Positions 1-9,989 of a stretch of DNA of 64,000 bases are shown piece after piece. How positions within the stretch are numbered: position 1 is the stretch's first letter; each line of letters begins with the position of its first letter. Origin of the DNA: Francisella endosymbiont of Ornithodoros moubata. Lineage in GTDB: Bacteria; Pseudomonadota; Gammaproteobacteria; Francisellales; Francisellaceae. The translations under genes and the position numbers were made by a program. A model generated the notes under the pieces. That model was not told where the DNA came from. It saw nothing but the letters and a program-made list of their open reading frames with translations, and did not search any database. The stretch lies in NCBI GenBank assembly GCA_002095075.2, contig LVCE01000002.1, positions 1 through 64,000 on the forward strand, given 5' to 3'.

Positions 1-1
1 A

Positions 2-502
2 AATCTATCTAAAAATGAAACCGTATATATGTTTGGCTGGTCTTTAGGTGGCGTAATAGCTATAGAAATGTCTTATCAATTAGAAAGACAAGAATTTAGA
101 AATATTAAGGCTATTATTTTAAATTCTCATTTTTCTACAGGCCGGGTATTTGAACATCATCCTCAGTTTGATCCTAATAAAGGTGGTAAAATTATAGATG
201 AAGTCATAAAAAAAATAGTAGCTAATTTCGATCAAAAACATATTAATAGAGTCTTATCAGCTAAAGATACTGAATTTAAACTAGGGCAAAGTACTCCTAC
301 TGGAAGGTTAAAACATACTGAAATATGTTTTTTCAGGGCTATGGATAATCCAGGATATAAAATAAAAGATAATAACCTGAGTAAATACAGTAAAAACTTT
401 AGTTTTATACCTATTACAGGTGATCATATGCAATTAATGCCCCAGATTATTAAAAATTGGCACAATTATCAAAAGTCATTTGCTAATTTTGATTTTGGTT
501 GA
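2..502 (+). CDS. Thioesterase (alpha/beta hydrolase) domain, 5' end outside window
   Basis: The frame is open from the left edge, so the start lies outside the window. The visible 166 residues begin NLSKNETVYMFGWSLGG; GWSLGG is the GxSxG nucleophile elbow of an alpha/beta hydrolase. A conserved-looking GDHMQLM near the C-terminus supplies the expected catalytic His. In the thioesterase family that ends nonribosomal peptide or polyketide synthetases this domain releases the finished product, and the short tail after the His fits a C-terminal release domain. Whether it is part of a large synthetase or a free type II thioesterase cannot be decided here. The reading frame shows no lesion, in contrast to what follows. 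Confidence 0.7.
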   Translation, partial: NLSKNETVYMFGWSLGGVIAIEMSYQLERQEFRNIKAIILNSHFSTGRVFEHHPQFDPNKGGKIIDEVIKKIVANFDQKHINRVLSAKDTEFKLGQSTPTGRLKHTEICFFRAMDNPGYKIKDNNLSKYSKNFSFIPITGDHMQLMPQIIKNWHNYQKSFANFDFG

Positions 503-520
503 CATTATCAACCAATACAA

Positions 521-652
521 ATGAGAAAAAATGCTATCTTAAGATTAATTAACACATATAAGAAAGTCACCTTATCTATTTGTACAACTATTATTATTAG
601 TAGTGCTTATATATTAGAAGTATTTGATTTTGTCATTGAACCATTAGCATAA
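521..652 (+). CDS. Possible 43-residue membrane peptide
   Basis: This short open frame starts 18 bases after the thioesterase stop. It has a basic N-terminus (MRKNAILRLINTYKK) followed by one hydrophobic stretch (TIIISSAYILEVFDFVI). I see no good ribosome binding site. It could be a real small membrane protein of the upstream operon or the stub of a longer membrane protein lost by deletion. I do not recognise it. Confidence 0.2.
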   Translation: MRKNAILRLINTYKKVTLSICTTIIISSAYILEVFDFVIEPLA

Positions 653-669
653 TTAAGATTTTTTATTTA

Positions 670-1290
670 AAAGGCTGTTGAATAAATATCAAGTTTTAAT
701 TAAAGACTGTAAACCATATCTATATTTACTGAATGAAGAATATTTTTTACTTAAATACTTTTCGTCTCACCTGTTAATTATGCTATATATGCATCTTTTT
801 CTATTATTGGAAAAATTTCAAAAAAACATAATTGGAAATAGGTTGGAGAATAATTAAAAATTAATTAAGGACAACTTCCTAATATATTGATTATAAAAAT
901 AATATTGTTATGGCTATTTTTCTGGATTTGGAAATGTCATTCCAAAAAATCTACTATCAAGGGAAAAAAATTTTGATTTAAAAAAATATATCTAACTCAT
1001 CTCTTAATTATATTGTTAAATCACAATCTTGTGAATTGACTAATTGAATAGTTAAATAGCTGTTCTAGTTTAACTGTAACCAATAGCTTAAAAATCATGA
1101 TACTATTATAACTTGACCTGCCTTGATTTGAGCTATCTTGAAGATATACCTTTAAGAGTTTTTCTAAATTTATCAAAGTTTGTAAGCTTATTTAGCTTCA
1201 CAAATTTATTATTAGTGCCTATTGACTTTTCTATTTCCAAGAAGAAATCCTATTATAAAAAATAAAGCATTTAATTGTTCCTAATATAGC
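670..1290 (-). mobile_element. Eroded IS5-like transposase remnant
   Basis: No long frame survives, but on the minus strand around 1040-1240 pieces in different frames read KLNKLTNFDKFRKTLKGI and then QGRSSYNSIMIFKLLV. The second resembles the N-terminal motif of IS5-family transposases (a GR-S/P-Y-x-x-x-M-x-K-x-L block, known from ISFtu2-type elements). Further along, FFGMTFPNPEKI near 930 resembles the following block. At the left end AAGGCTGTTGAATAA (about 670-684) looks like an IS terminal repeat, but I found no matching right end. The assignment rests on short motifs only. Confidence 0.35.
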
Positions 1291-1417
1291 TCTTTGATAA
1301 AGAACCTATGGATTAGTAGTTTTATAGACTTAATTTTCTGTGAAAAATGTTTATGTAAGTTTATGTTAATCCTAAATTGTAATCTAGAATCAGCTAAGTT
1401 CTGACGAAATCTATCGG

Positions 1418-1995
1418 TTAGAGTGTTGGAACATAGTCATAGTCATAGCCATAGCTAATATCTACCGTCTTTTGAGTTACTGAACCATCAGCTAACTCGA
1501 TTGCTAAAGAGAATTTGTCGCTTTTATTTAACTTTCTAAAGATATTAATAAGTTGCTCTATAGATATATAATCACATATAATCAGAATGTAACCAAAAAC
1601 TAAAAATATGATCTTGTAAACTAAAATATTCTGATTTAGCTGCAAAAGTTAGTTGTACTCCTTGAACTTGTGTTTCAACATTAACTACTTCAAATGGTAA
1701 TATCCGTGTCGAAATTGATAAATATAAAATTTGCTTTTGTTTTAGTATATCAACCCTAACTTGCTGTTCTAGATCAATGTAATTACTATCATCTTCTAAA
1801 TAGCAATCTGATATCTTGATATAACACCCCCTGAAATGTACGAGTTAACATATGAGGAAAATGACTCTTTACTTTAGATGAATACAGACATCTTGTATAA
1901 TTTCTAAAATTTTTTTCTAGTTGTGTCTGTAACTGATTAAGGGCACTCATGATCTCTTTTACAGTAATATTATTATTCTGAGAGAATCCATTCAT
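1418..1995 (-). pseudogene. Unrecognised gene downstream of icmF-like gene, frameshifted
   Basis: Three pieces in different frames read as one protein of about 190 residues: MNGFSQNNNITVKEIMSALN..., then SDCYLEDDSNYIDLEQQVRV..., then SIEQLINIFRKLNKSDKF..., ending in an odd Tyr-Asp rich tail (YGYDYDYV) encoded by a short tandem repeat at about 1437-1455. Frameshifts lie near 1825 and 1585. It follows the IcmF-like remnant on the same strand with a start just 12 bases after that gene's stop, so the two were probably one operon. By position it may be a type VI secretion component, but I recognise no family. Confidence 0.4.
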
Positions 1996-2006
1996 AAAAT
2001 ACCTTA

Positions 2007-4206
2007 CTAAATACTATTTGTTAAGCCAATTGGATAATCAATATCAAAAGAAACCTTTGTATTGTCATTATTAAAAACTCCAAGTAAAAGTATTACCATT
2101 ATGAGCTGCTGATTTTAATAACTTCCAAAAAGACCAACTACCTTCTTTTGCTTGTTCTGCTACGAGATTTTTATTGTTACTAACTAGAGCAGTTGATGAA
2201 ACTTTATCTAGCCACCACTGGACTTCAAAAGTTTGCTTAACACCACTAACACCAATATCAAAGATACTATTTTTATCCTTAAAGGATTACCAAGATGTTT
2301 CAAAATGATCATAACTTGGTAAAAGCTGAGGTAGTTAAAGTAAACTTTATTGGTTTTGATTTACCGTTAGTATACCAAAGAAGTTGTACTAACTCTTGTA
2401 TCTTTTAGTATTCCTTGAACTGCTTATCAGTAAGCCATTTATCACTATTATAGTTCTTTAATTAGTATGGCAATCTTTACATAAGACTCCCAAAATGAAC
2501 TTTACTTACCAATCATATTTGTTAAGGCATCAACACTTATCTCATCGTTAGAGTTTTCTTTAAATGAGAAAGAGTCAAATATTTTATTATATGTTGGTTC
2601 TAAGTTTTTATCCCAATAGTTTTGAACATATTGCTCAAGTAATTTTGTTGTTACTTGCTCACAAGCTAGGACAGCTGATCAAATTCTGGAGTTGATTTAA
2701 CAGCTTTTAAAAACTCATTCATATCTGCTTGAAAAGAATAATTACTATTATGGTAAAGTTCTATAAGCATTTGTGGATCGGACTTTGCTTTATTTAACAG
2801 ATCAATATATTTATCGAGAAATTTATTATAATCGTTAATATTATTTATAAAAGTTACTAACCCACTTAAATCTATTTTCAGACAAAAATAAATCTTTTAC
2901 TTCTAGAACATTTTTCTGAATAGTTGACATTGTGGATTTTAAATCTGTTGATGAGTTAATTTCTTTTAATCTTAGTACAAACTATCAACATCATTAAATT
3001 TAACTTCTAGCATTTGAGTTATCTGCTGATAAAATTGTTATAAGCTACTATTTTAATTCTTATTTGGTAAAAGCTCTATTGCTTGAGCATAACTAGTATC
3101 AAAAACCCAGCTGTATCAATAACAATATTACAGACTCTTTCAATATTATACTTATTTGTTTGGGTAAAAACCCAATTATAGTGATTTTTTATAAATATTG
3201 AGATCATTTCAATATAATCTTTTAATAAATTTTTAATAAATAGGTTCTAATATGCTCAATTATACCATTTCTATTTATAACACTATAACCATTAGACTGT
3301 ATACTAAGTTGTATCAGCTTAAAACCGAGATTTGTCGCTAATGAACCAATAAATGCTGGTGGTAAAGCCGCTTTTAAATAGCTAAGAGGAGCCTGAACTT
3401 ACTTCACTCAAAAGTTGATGAATATGTTCTCTGCTATTACGTCTGTATATTTATTAGACTGATCAATAAGAGTACTCATCTTAGTAGTATCTTTAGAAGT
3501 TTTAAAAGCACTTTCTATTTTATCTTTAGTATCTGTACCTATATTATTACTGTTGTTACATGTTTTTTTCTTTATCTGCTTGTGCTTTTAAAGCCTAACC
3601 TAATTACTATACTTGCCAAATATTTCGTTATCTAAAAAACTCTTAACTTGACTTTTAATTGTTAATTGATCTCTACATAAGAATGCCCATAATTTTTCTA
3701 TATTTGAAACATGTTCATTTAAATTATGAATACCGTGAGTATCTGCTAGCAGTGATGTATTAAGGTTAGATAATGCAGTTCCAACCTTCTCTTTTCATAT
3801 CAAAGTAATCATTATAAATACTTTGAGTATTTTGAGCGTTTTGGACATTATCTATTACTGAAGCATAATGAAAAACAACTAAGGTTATAAATAAGTAATG
3901 ACTAGTAATAAAACATTTTTTAGAATTTTCTTTCGCTAGCTGTATTAAATTTTTAAATTAGTAAAAAAAGTATTAAGTTTATCATCTCTATTTAAAATTG
4001 TCTTAATACGATTAGCTTGTTCGACTTCAGAACTTGCTATATAATTTGTATGAACCCCTTGATTTTTTAACATTCATTGCTAAATTCCCTAGAGTTTTAC
4101 TTACAAAGTTTTTATTTGATTGTAAGTTATAAAGTTCAATAAAATTATCAATTCCTTTTAAGAAAGCTAACTTCAAAACTTCTTCAGAAATAAGTTTAAA
4201 TTCCAT
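2007..4206 (-). pseudogene. IcmF/TssM-like (PdpB-type) secretion protein, multiply frameshifted
   Basis: An AAAGGAGA ribosome binding site precedes the ATG at 4206, and the protein starts MEFKLISEEVLKLAF. At least six frame changes and stops follow. Pieced together it gives a cytoplasmic start, one hydrophobic segment (CFITSHYLFITLVVFHYAS, about residue 105), a long helical region (for example HNLNEHVSNIEKLWAFLC) and a C-terminal part with LLWYTNGKSKPIKFTL and GSWSFWKLLKSA. This layout and the last motif resemble the periplasmic C-terminal domain of IcmF/TssM, whose Francisella island member is PdpB. At about 730 residues it is shorter than PdpB and the N-terminal nucleotide-binding part seems missing. 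In intact systems the protein spans the inner membrane and anchors the sheath baseplate. The family call is inference from short motifs. Confidence 0.45.
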
Positions 4207-4495
4207 GGCTAAGTCTCCTTTAAATATTAGTTGTATGTTTTTGGAATAGTTATATTTATTAATTAATTTTTACTTCCATTATAAATCGCTTAAACTCCCT
4301 TATACTTTATTTTCGATATAAAAATATTAATAACTGAAATTGCCTGAAATATTTCTGATATGTAACAGTTTGTATCTTTTTAGATCTAAATATAAAGAAA
4401 TCATCAATTTAATTGAGACTACTTATATGTTTTCCCTATTTTTATTTCTGTTATTTAATTGTGATTGTTTATTCTTGAATAAAATGTGAAAACTT

Positions 4496-4825
4496 CTAAT
4501 AATCATCAAGAATTTTTATCATTATTTGACTAAACTTCTCTGCAGTATCACTTTCCTCAGCGCGAGCATAGTGCAAATCAAAAAGTGATAATTTACTTCT
4601 AAATACAAAATCAATAAAGTTAGTTGGATCTGAAGCAACATCCTTCATTGTTTTTTGAGAATTATTTTGAATATAATTTACTATATTGTCAGACCTTAAC
4701 TCTCCATTAGTCGCACGTCTATCTGAAAGATAAAATTCTTTATCTTTATACTTTATCAAATTATAATCTTTTTGAAGTGTGCGATTTCTTTGTATAAGTT
4801 TCCAATACTTAAATTCTGTGTCCAT
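4496..4825 (-). CDS. Hypothetical protein, possibly a fragment
   Basis: This is an uninterrupted 109-residue frame, MDTEFKYWKLIQRNRTLQ to FSQIMIKILDDY. It is polar, without a signal peptide or membrane segment, and mostly predicted helical by eye. The frame stays open for over 100 bases upstream of the chosen ATG and there is no clear ribosome binding site, so the start may be wrong or the gene may be a truncated C-terminus. It lies upstream of the IcmF-like remnant on the same strand (290 bases apart, with nothing recognisable between), so it may belong to the lost secretion locus. No family recognised. Confidence 0.4.
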   Translation of the reverse strand: MDTEFKYWKLIQRNRTLQKDYNLIKYKDKEFYLSDRRATNGELRSDNIVNYIQNNSQKTMKDVASDPTNFIDFVFRSKLSLFDLHYARAEESDTAEKFSQIMIKILDDY

Positions 4826-4948
4826 AAATACATGATCTTGTAACTGTTGTAAACAAAAGTGTATAATAATTGTAGGTAAATTAAGCCTTAGTTCGAGGGT
4901 GTAGTAGTTTGTAACTATTTTTAAATAAAATTTTATGGAGAACTTTTA

Positions 4949-5701
4949 ATGAAACTTTTTCTTAAAAAGATTTGGAATATTTTAATGTGGGCAAGGATAA
5001 CAGCATTTCAACTTTACTCTTTTGCAGTAATTGGTGGCTGTAGTATCCTCATAAATATTTTTGCATTTTTTAAACTACCTTTAGCATGGAGAATGGCTGT
5101 TTGCTATGTATGGACTTATCTTTATTGGATAGGTATGTTAGTCTTTTTACAAGTCTTCATTCGTATAACAGGTCGTGTAAATATAGATAAAGATTACCCG
5201 TGTATCTATGTTTCTAAACACCAATCTATGCTTGAAACTTTTATGTTTTATGGATTGCTTGGCAAATGTCATTTTATCATGAAGCAAGAGCTTTTTGAAA
5301 CTCCGATTTTTGGTTCTGCTATGAAAAACTTAGGTAGTATTGCCATAGATAGAGATAAACCAAGAGAATCATTAAAAAAAGTTGTCACAGATGGAAAACA
5401 GAGTTTGGCTGATGGTATAAATGTGGTTATTTTCCCTGAAGGAACACGAGTTAATGTTGGTGAATACCCAGAATTTAAGCGTTCAGCAATGAAATTAGCA
5501 GCAGATGCTAATGTATATATTATTCCTGTTGCGCATAATTTTGGTAGATTCTTTCCAAAAAAATGGGGACAAGTTATAAAACCTGGTATAGCTAGGATGG
5601 ATTTCGGTAAGAGAATAGATCCTAGAGATTTTGACTCAAAAACTCTAACAAGCTATTGTCATAAAGTCATAACTGAGAAAACTAAAGAGTTTAACGGTTA
5701 A
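4949..5701 (+). CDS. plsC: 1-acyl-sn-glycerol-3-phosphate acyltransferase, copy 1
   Basis: The 250-residue protein transfers an acyl chain to lysophosphatidic acid, giving phosphatidic acid for membrane phospholipids, at the inner membrane. Two hydrophobic N-terminal segments (about residues 15-40 and 48-75) anchor it. The catalytic block is SKHQSMLETF (about residues 90-99), an HX4E version of the usual HX4D that is common in proteobacterial PlsC. FPEGTRVNVGEYPEF (about 155-169) is the glycerophosphate-binding motif. A GGAG site sits about eight bases before the ATG. A second, clearly related copy follows after 13 bases, so the two form a tandem duplication and probably one transcript. Intact and of normal family length. 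Confidence 0.93.
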   Translation: MKLFLKKIWNILMWARITAFQLYSFAVIGGCSILINIFAFFKLPLAWRMAVCYVWTYLYWIGMLVFLQVFIRITGRVNIDKDYPCIYVSKHQSMLETFMFYGLLGKCHFIMKQELFETPIFGSAMKNLGSIAIDRDKPRESLKKVVTDGKQSLADGINVVIFPEGTRVNVGEYPEFKRSAMKLAADANVYIIPVAHNFGRFFPKKWGQVIKPGIARMDFGKRIDPRDFDSKTLTSYCHKVITEKTKEFNG

Positions 5702-5714
5702 AAGAGGTAAACAG

Positions 5715-6455
5715 ATGAAAAAGATAGTTCATCTACTACTAGTAGCAAGAATGCAAGTTTTTAAAATATATGCATATATTGTGCTACTGCTATGCTGTAT
5801 TTTAATGAATATAGTGGGAGTTTTAGGTGCTTCTTTAAAGGTTAGACTATTTGTCTGCTGGATATGGTCTTGCTTATACCGTTTAGGCGTACTTATCCTG
5901 TTGCAAATATATGTAAAAATAGATGGTAAAGAAAATATTCCTAACTATCCGTGTATCTATGTTTCTAAACACCAATCTATGCTTGAGACTTTTATTTTTT
6001 ATGGTGTAGTGCGCAATTGTTGTTTTGTCATGAAACAAGAACTTCTTGAGAAACCAATCTTTGGGAAGGCTAATATTTTTGCTAAAGCAATAGGAATAGA
6101 TAGATCTAAAGGGATTTCAGCAATTAAAAAAGTACTCGAAGATGGTAAAGATAGAGTGTTAAATAAAAATCTTAGTATCGTAATATTTCCTGAGGGAACT
6201 AGAGTCTCTGTAGGTGAATATCCAAAATTTCATCGTTCTGCAATGAAATTAGCAACGGTTACAAGTATACCAATTATACCTGTGGCACATAATTTTGGCT
6301 TTTATTTTGGGCGTAAAAAAGGTGATTTTATTAAACCTGGTATTGCTAGAATGTCTTTTGAAAAGCCTATAGATCCTAAAAACTATTCTGTCGCTGAATT
6401 AACAGATTTGTGCTATGACATCATTAATGATAAAACAAAATCTTTTGGTGGCTAA
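5715..6455 (+). CDS. plsC: 1-acyl-sn-glycerol-3-phosphate acyltransferase, copy 2
   Basis: A 246-residue paralogue of the preceding gene, with the same order of elements: two N-terminal membrane segments (about 8-40 and 45-72), the block SKHQSMLETF, and FPEGTRVSVGEYPKF. The stretch around the catalytic motif is almost identical to copy 1 even in nucleotides, whereas the N-terminal membrane part and the middle have diverged, so the duplication is old. An AGAGG ribosome binding site precedes the ATG. The two copies may differ in acyl chain or position preference, which the sequence cannot show. It ends five bases from the convergent EEP-family gene. Confidence 0.92.
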   Translation: MKKIVHLLLVARMQVFKIYAYIVLLLCCILMNIVGVLGASLKVRLFVCWIWSCLYRLGVLILLQIYVKIDGKENIPNYPCIYVSKHQSMLETFIFYGVVRNCCFVMKQELLEKPIFGKANIFAKAIGIDRSKGISAIKKVLEDGKDRVLNKNLSIVIFPEGTRVSVGEYPKFHRSAMKLATVTSIPIIPVAHNFGFYFGRKKGDFIKPGIARMSFEKPIDPKNYSVAELTDLCYDIINDKTKSFGG

Positions 6456-6460
6456 AATTC

Positions 6461-7180
6461 TTATTTGATACAAAATTCAGCAATAATTGGATTATGGTCA
6501 GATATTTTTTTACAATCTAGCACCGCAGCTTTTTCAAGATTTAACCCTCGATACAAAACAAAGTCTAAGTGGTTATTTTGGAAAGATTTAACCAACTGAG
6601 GTTCATCTATAAATGTCACTTTAAAACAGAATTCTCGACAAAAATCTTTTATTAGCTTAACTCGTTTTCTATTCCAAGTATTAAAATCTCCGGCAATTAT
6701 AATTGGATATTTGTATTTATCTGGAGCGATAAATTCTTTTATTTTCTCAAACTCATACTCATAAACTTTATTACTTTTAAAGTTTATCGCATGGATATTT
6801 ACAACGATTAATTTAGTATTGTTGATACCTAGATGTGTTATCAAAGAAGCTTTGTGTGTATTTATAACTGACTCACGATGAGTTGTAAGTATTTTGATAT
6901 TCTTTAACACTGGATAATGACTAGCAGTTGCCACACCATAGTTATGTGAACGTAATATAATATTTGAAGCAAAATTTACATAAAATTTATCTATAGGAAA
7001 CTTACTATCATGGTGATGAACGGCTTCTTGCAAGCAAAAAATATCAACATTATAGTTAAAATATACATGTCTGATATATGCACTAAAAGCCTCAGAATCT
7101 TTATAATCTATCTTATAGGAATTCCAACTCATCAAGCAGAATTTTCTAGATTTATTATCTTTTGAGTTTACTGCAAACAT
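6461..7180 (-). CDS. Endonuclease/exonuclease/phosphatase family protein
   Basis: A 239-residue intact protein with the EEP (DNase I-like) fold motifs in order: LMSWNSYKIDY near the N-terminus (metal-binding Asn), CLQEAVHHH (catalytic Glu), VVNIHAINF, IIAGDFNTWN (Asp/Asn pair), LDFVLYRG, and ISDHNPIIAEF at the end (catalytic Asp-His). The family hydrolyses phosphodiesters or phosphomonoesters in nucleic acids, inositides or sphingomyelin; the substrate here is not predictable. No signal peptide is seen, so it is likely cytoplasmic. It is convergent with plsC copy 2. No strong ribosome binding site precedes the ATG. Confidence 0.8.
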   Translation of the reverse strand: MFAVNSKDNKSRKFCLMSWNSYKIDYKDSEAFSAYIRHVYFNYNVDIFCLQEAVHHHDSKFPIDKFYVNFASNIILRSHNYGVATASHYPVLKNIKILTTHRESVINTHKASLITHLGINNTKLIVVNIHAINFKSNKVYEYEFEKIKEFIAPDKYKYPIIIAGDFNTWNRKRVKLIKDFCREFCFKVTFIDEPQLVKSFQNNHLDFVLYRGLNLEKAAVLDCKKISDHNPIIAEFCIK

Positions 7181-7244
7181 CTAAACACTTAGCGCTGGCT
7201 TAGCATAGTTTTATTATATATTAAAATTATTAGATAAAATCATA

Positions 7245-8394
7245 TTAGTTAGGATCTGTTTCAATAAATCTCAAAATTATATAACCCAAAAACCCTTAAA
7301 GAACTGAACCTACAATTACACCTATTTTTATAGCATTTAGTAAATAATTATCATTAAAGGCAAAAACTCCTATAAACAACTCATGGTAAAGCCTATACCA
7401 CACAACAAGCTTATACCATATAGCTGTAAATTTGATAAAGATTCGCCAAGTTTAAACAATTTTAATTTCTTAAAAATTGCTAATATTGAAAAAATACTAA
7501 GCTGTTTACCGACAAATAAGCCCAAAATAATACCTAGCGTAATAGGTTTAAACAGTATAGAAAAATTTATCCCAACAAAAGTTATACCAGCATTAGCAAA
7601 GGCAAAAACTGGCAGTATAAAATGATAATCCAAGGATGAAGTTAAACCTCCTAAAATCAGCTGGAAAATCTTTATCACCCTCTCTAAAAGGTGTACACAG
7701 TATGGTAGTAAAACCAGCTAAAGTCGCATGCACCCCAGATTTAATCGTACAAAAACAAGAAAAAAAGCCAAGCACAACATATACTGAACTTCTATTTACC
7801 TTAAAAATTCAATTGCAAATAATCATCTCAATGATAAAAAGTGTTCCTAAAGATAACGGAAAGTAAAGATAAAGATTTGGTATAAAATATTGCTATGATT
7901 GCTATTGAAGCTATATCATCAAAAATAGCTATAGTAATAACCAACAATTTTAATTTAGCTGGAACTCTCACACCTAGTAATGCTAATATTTCCAAAGTAA
8001 ATGCTATATCTGCAGCTGATGGTATTGCCCAACCATTAATAAGTTTAATATCATGATTTATTGATAAATATATCAAGCTTGGCATCCCAAATCTGCAAAT
8101 GCTTCTATGGCTGGTGTTATTACATTTGATAGCTTTGAAAGGATCCCCAACGATAATTTCTCTTTTTATTTCTAAACCAATATACAAAAAATATAGTGCC
8201 ATTAAACCATCATTAATCCAATGCATTAGATTTTTATCAATTACTAGGTTTTCTATCCCAAGTTTTACATTGATAGTTTCAAGCATTGCATAGTAGCTTG
8301 CTAGTGGCGAGTTATTGACAACAATAGCTAATAACACCGTAGAAAAAAGAATTAAACCACCAATGAGCTCTTGATTTTTTTGACTTGCACTCAT
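7245..8394 (-). pseudogene. nhaA: Na+/H+ antiporter NhaA, frameshifted
   Basis: The first part (8394 to about 7870) reads [19 protein letters not shown], the NhaA signature [17 protein letters not shown], and the ion-binding Asp pair in [16 protein letters not shown] scrambled stretch follows where [11 protein letters not shown] replaces the expected sequence through two compensating frame changes. The C-terminal half continues in another frame ([14 protein letters not shown]-like, then GIGFTMS), and after a further frameshift near 7383 the tail [14 protein letters not shown] runs to a stop at 7245. NhaA exchanges sodium for protons at the inner membrane in salt and alkaline stress. At least four lesions make it non-functional. 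Confidence 0.88.
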
Positions 8395-8482
8395 ATTTAT
8401 TGGTTACTTAGATATTTGTTTATTATTTATTATCCAATAGCTTAAGATATAATTCTACTTATACAAAAATTATTCACAACCA

Positions 8483-9375
8483 ATGAAAACCCTCCCAAAA
8501 GCTTGGTATGCTATAGTTCATATTAACGAAATTAAATCTAAACCTCTCAAACTAAAAGATTTGGTAAAAACCTAGTAATTTGGCGGGACTCAGGAAAAAT
8601 AGTTGCAATGTAAAACCGTTGTCCTCACTGTGGAGCTGAATTAAGCTTAGGTAGGATTTGTGATAATGCTATAGCATGTCCATTTTATGGTTTTAGGTTT
8701 GACCAGCATGGCAACTGTATATTTAACCCAGAGACACAAGTAGCTATTCCTAAATTAAAAATAAAATATTTCCAATCAAAGTTGTTGTAGATATGATTTG
8801 GATAAATATTTTTGATGAAGAGCTTGATAATAGCTATGCCTTTGAATTTGCTCAACACTTATGATGATGATTTTGCTGGTAAATATTCACTACTTACAGA
8901 TATTTAGCATAACAATATCCGTCACTGTATCGAAAACCAACTCGACTATATGTACTTTTAGCTACGGTGCATAAAAAATCTATTGGTAGAGGATATAAAA
9001 TTCCTCAAGATATAACCCTAAATATCACATCTGAATATATAGAAGCTTTAAAGCAGCAATGTATAATTTTGAAATATATATACCCTAACTTTTGGCTTCT
9101 AAATAACGATGATAAACTAAAAATTTGTGTTTACTTTGCACCAATTAATGAACATCCGACAAAATTATATTTAGTAAACTACCGTAAAGTTTATGACTAG
9201 TAAAATAATCAAACCTTTAGCTAATTTAATCTTTAGTATAACCAATAAAATAATACTTAAAGAAGATAAAAGAATTATTAAAACTCAAAAATATGATGAT
9301 AACTACAATACTCAAGATTTCTTACTACGCCACGATCAAATTATCAAAGAATTTAGAAAGATTTGGAATGACTAA
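8483..9375 (+). pseudogene. Rieske [2Fe-2S] oxygenase, degraded
   Basis: Starting MKTLPKAWYAIVHINEI, pieces in two frames give the Rieske cluster region NRCPHCGAELSLG and ACPFYGFRFD. The expected second pair is C-x2-H (CPFHG), but here the His is Tyr, so the cluster could not form even without the stops. The C-terminal part continues at 8967-9200 and 9193-9375, ending KEDKRIIKTQKYD...EFRKIWND, typical of the end of ring-hydroxylating or vanillate demethylase-type oxygenase alpha subunits. Stops lie at about 8574, 8610 and 8862. The family hydroxylates aromatic or related substrates; the substrate is unknown. Confidence 0.78.
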
Positions 9376-9448
9376 AAAATCAAAAAACATTCTCAAAATA
9401 TCACAAATACTATACAATCAAAATATATTCTAAAATTTTATAAGGCTT

Positions 9449-9955
9449 ATGAAATACAGTCTATTAGTTAGAGTTTTACATGCTTTACTTGCTTTTTTGA
9501 TAATAACACAACTTATTTTAGGCTTTGGCTATACTAGCAATTTTTTGACTCTGGCTGGATTATAAATCTACATAAATCTTTTGGAGTTGTAACCTTTTTT
9601 GTGATTCCTTTACTAGTTATAGCTAGAATTATAAGCGTTAGGCCTGCGTATAAGCCTCCATTACCACTATTTCAATTACTAATAGCTAAAGTTGTACATT
9701 TAGGGATATACATCTCAGTATTTAGCATAGCATTTTCTGGAGTTGTAGGTTCAATGCTCACGGCCTTTTCATGGAAGGTATTTTTTATTATCCCATTTCC
9801 AGCTATTAACAACAAATGTCCCTTTAGGAGCAGAGGTTTTTAGTTATCATTATGTTTTTGCTTCAATACTATTTATATTAGTTATTATTCATATAGCGGA
9901 GTCTTTATTTCATCAACTAATAGTGAAAGATAATATCTTGAATACAATGAAATAA
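9449..9955 (+). pseudogene. Cytochrome b561, frameshifted
   Basis: Three frames join to one small membrane protein: MKYSLLVRVLHALLAFLI, then HKSFGVVTFFVIPLLVIAR and KVVHLGIYISVFSIAFSGV, then GAEVFSYHYVFASILFILV and HIAESLFHQLIVKD. The His residues in the four membrane segments (LHALLAF, LHKSFGV, VHLGIY, HIAESLFH) are those expected to bind heme b in the bacterial b561 family, which passes electrons between quinones and oxidants. Frameshifts occur near 9562 and 9815. The lesions are few, so the loss looks fairly recent. Confidence 0.85.
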
Positions 9956-9989
9956 TTTAATAAGTATATAAAAGGAAAACAAAAAATAA

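Noticed and set aside
1437-1455. Functional tandem repeat (CATAGT/CATAGC units)
   Set aside because: It is a short Tyr-Asp codon repeat at the end of a dead gene and could reflect simple slippage.
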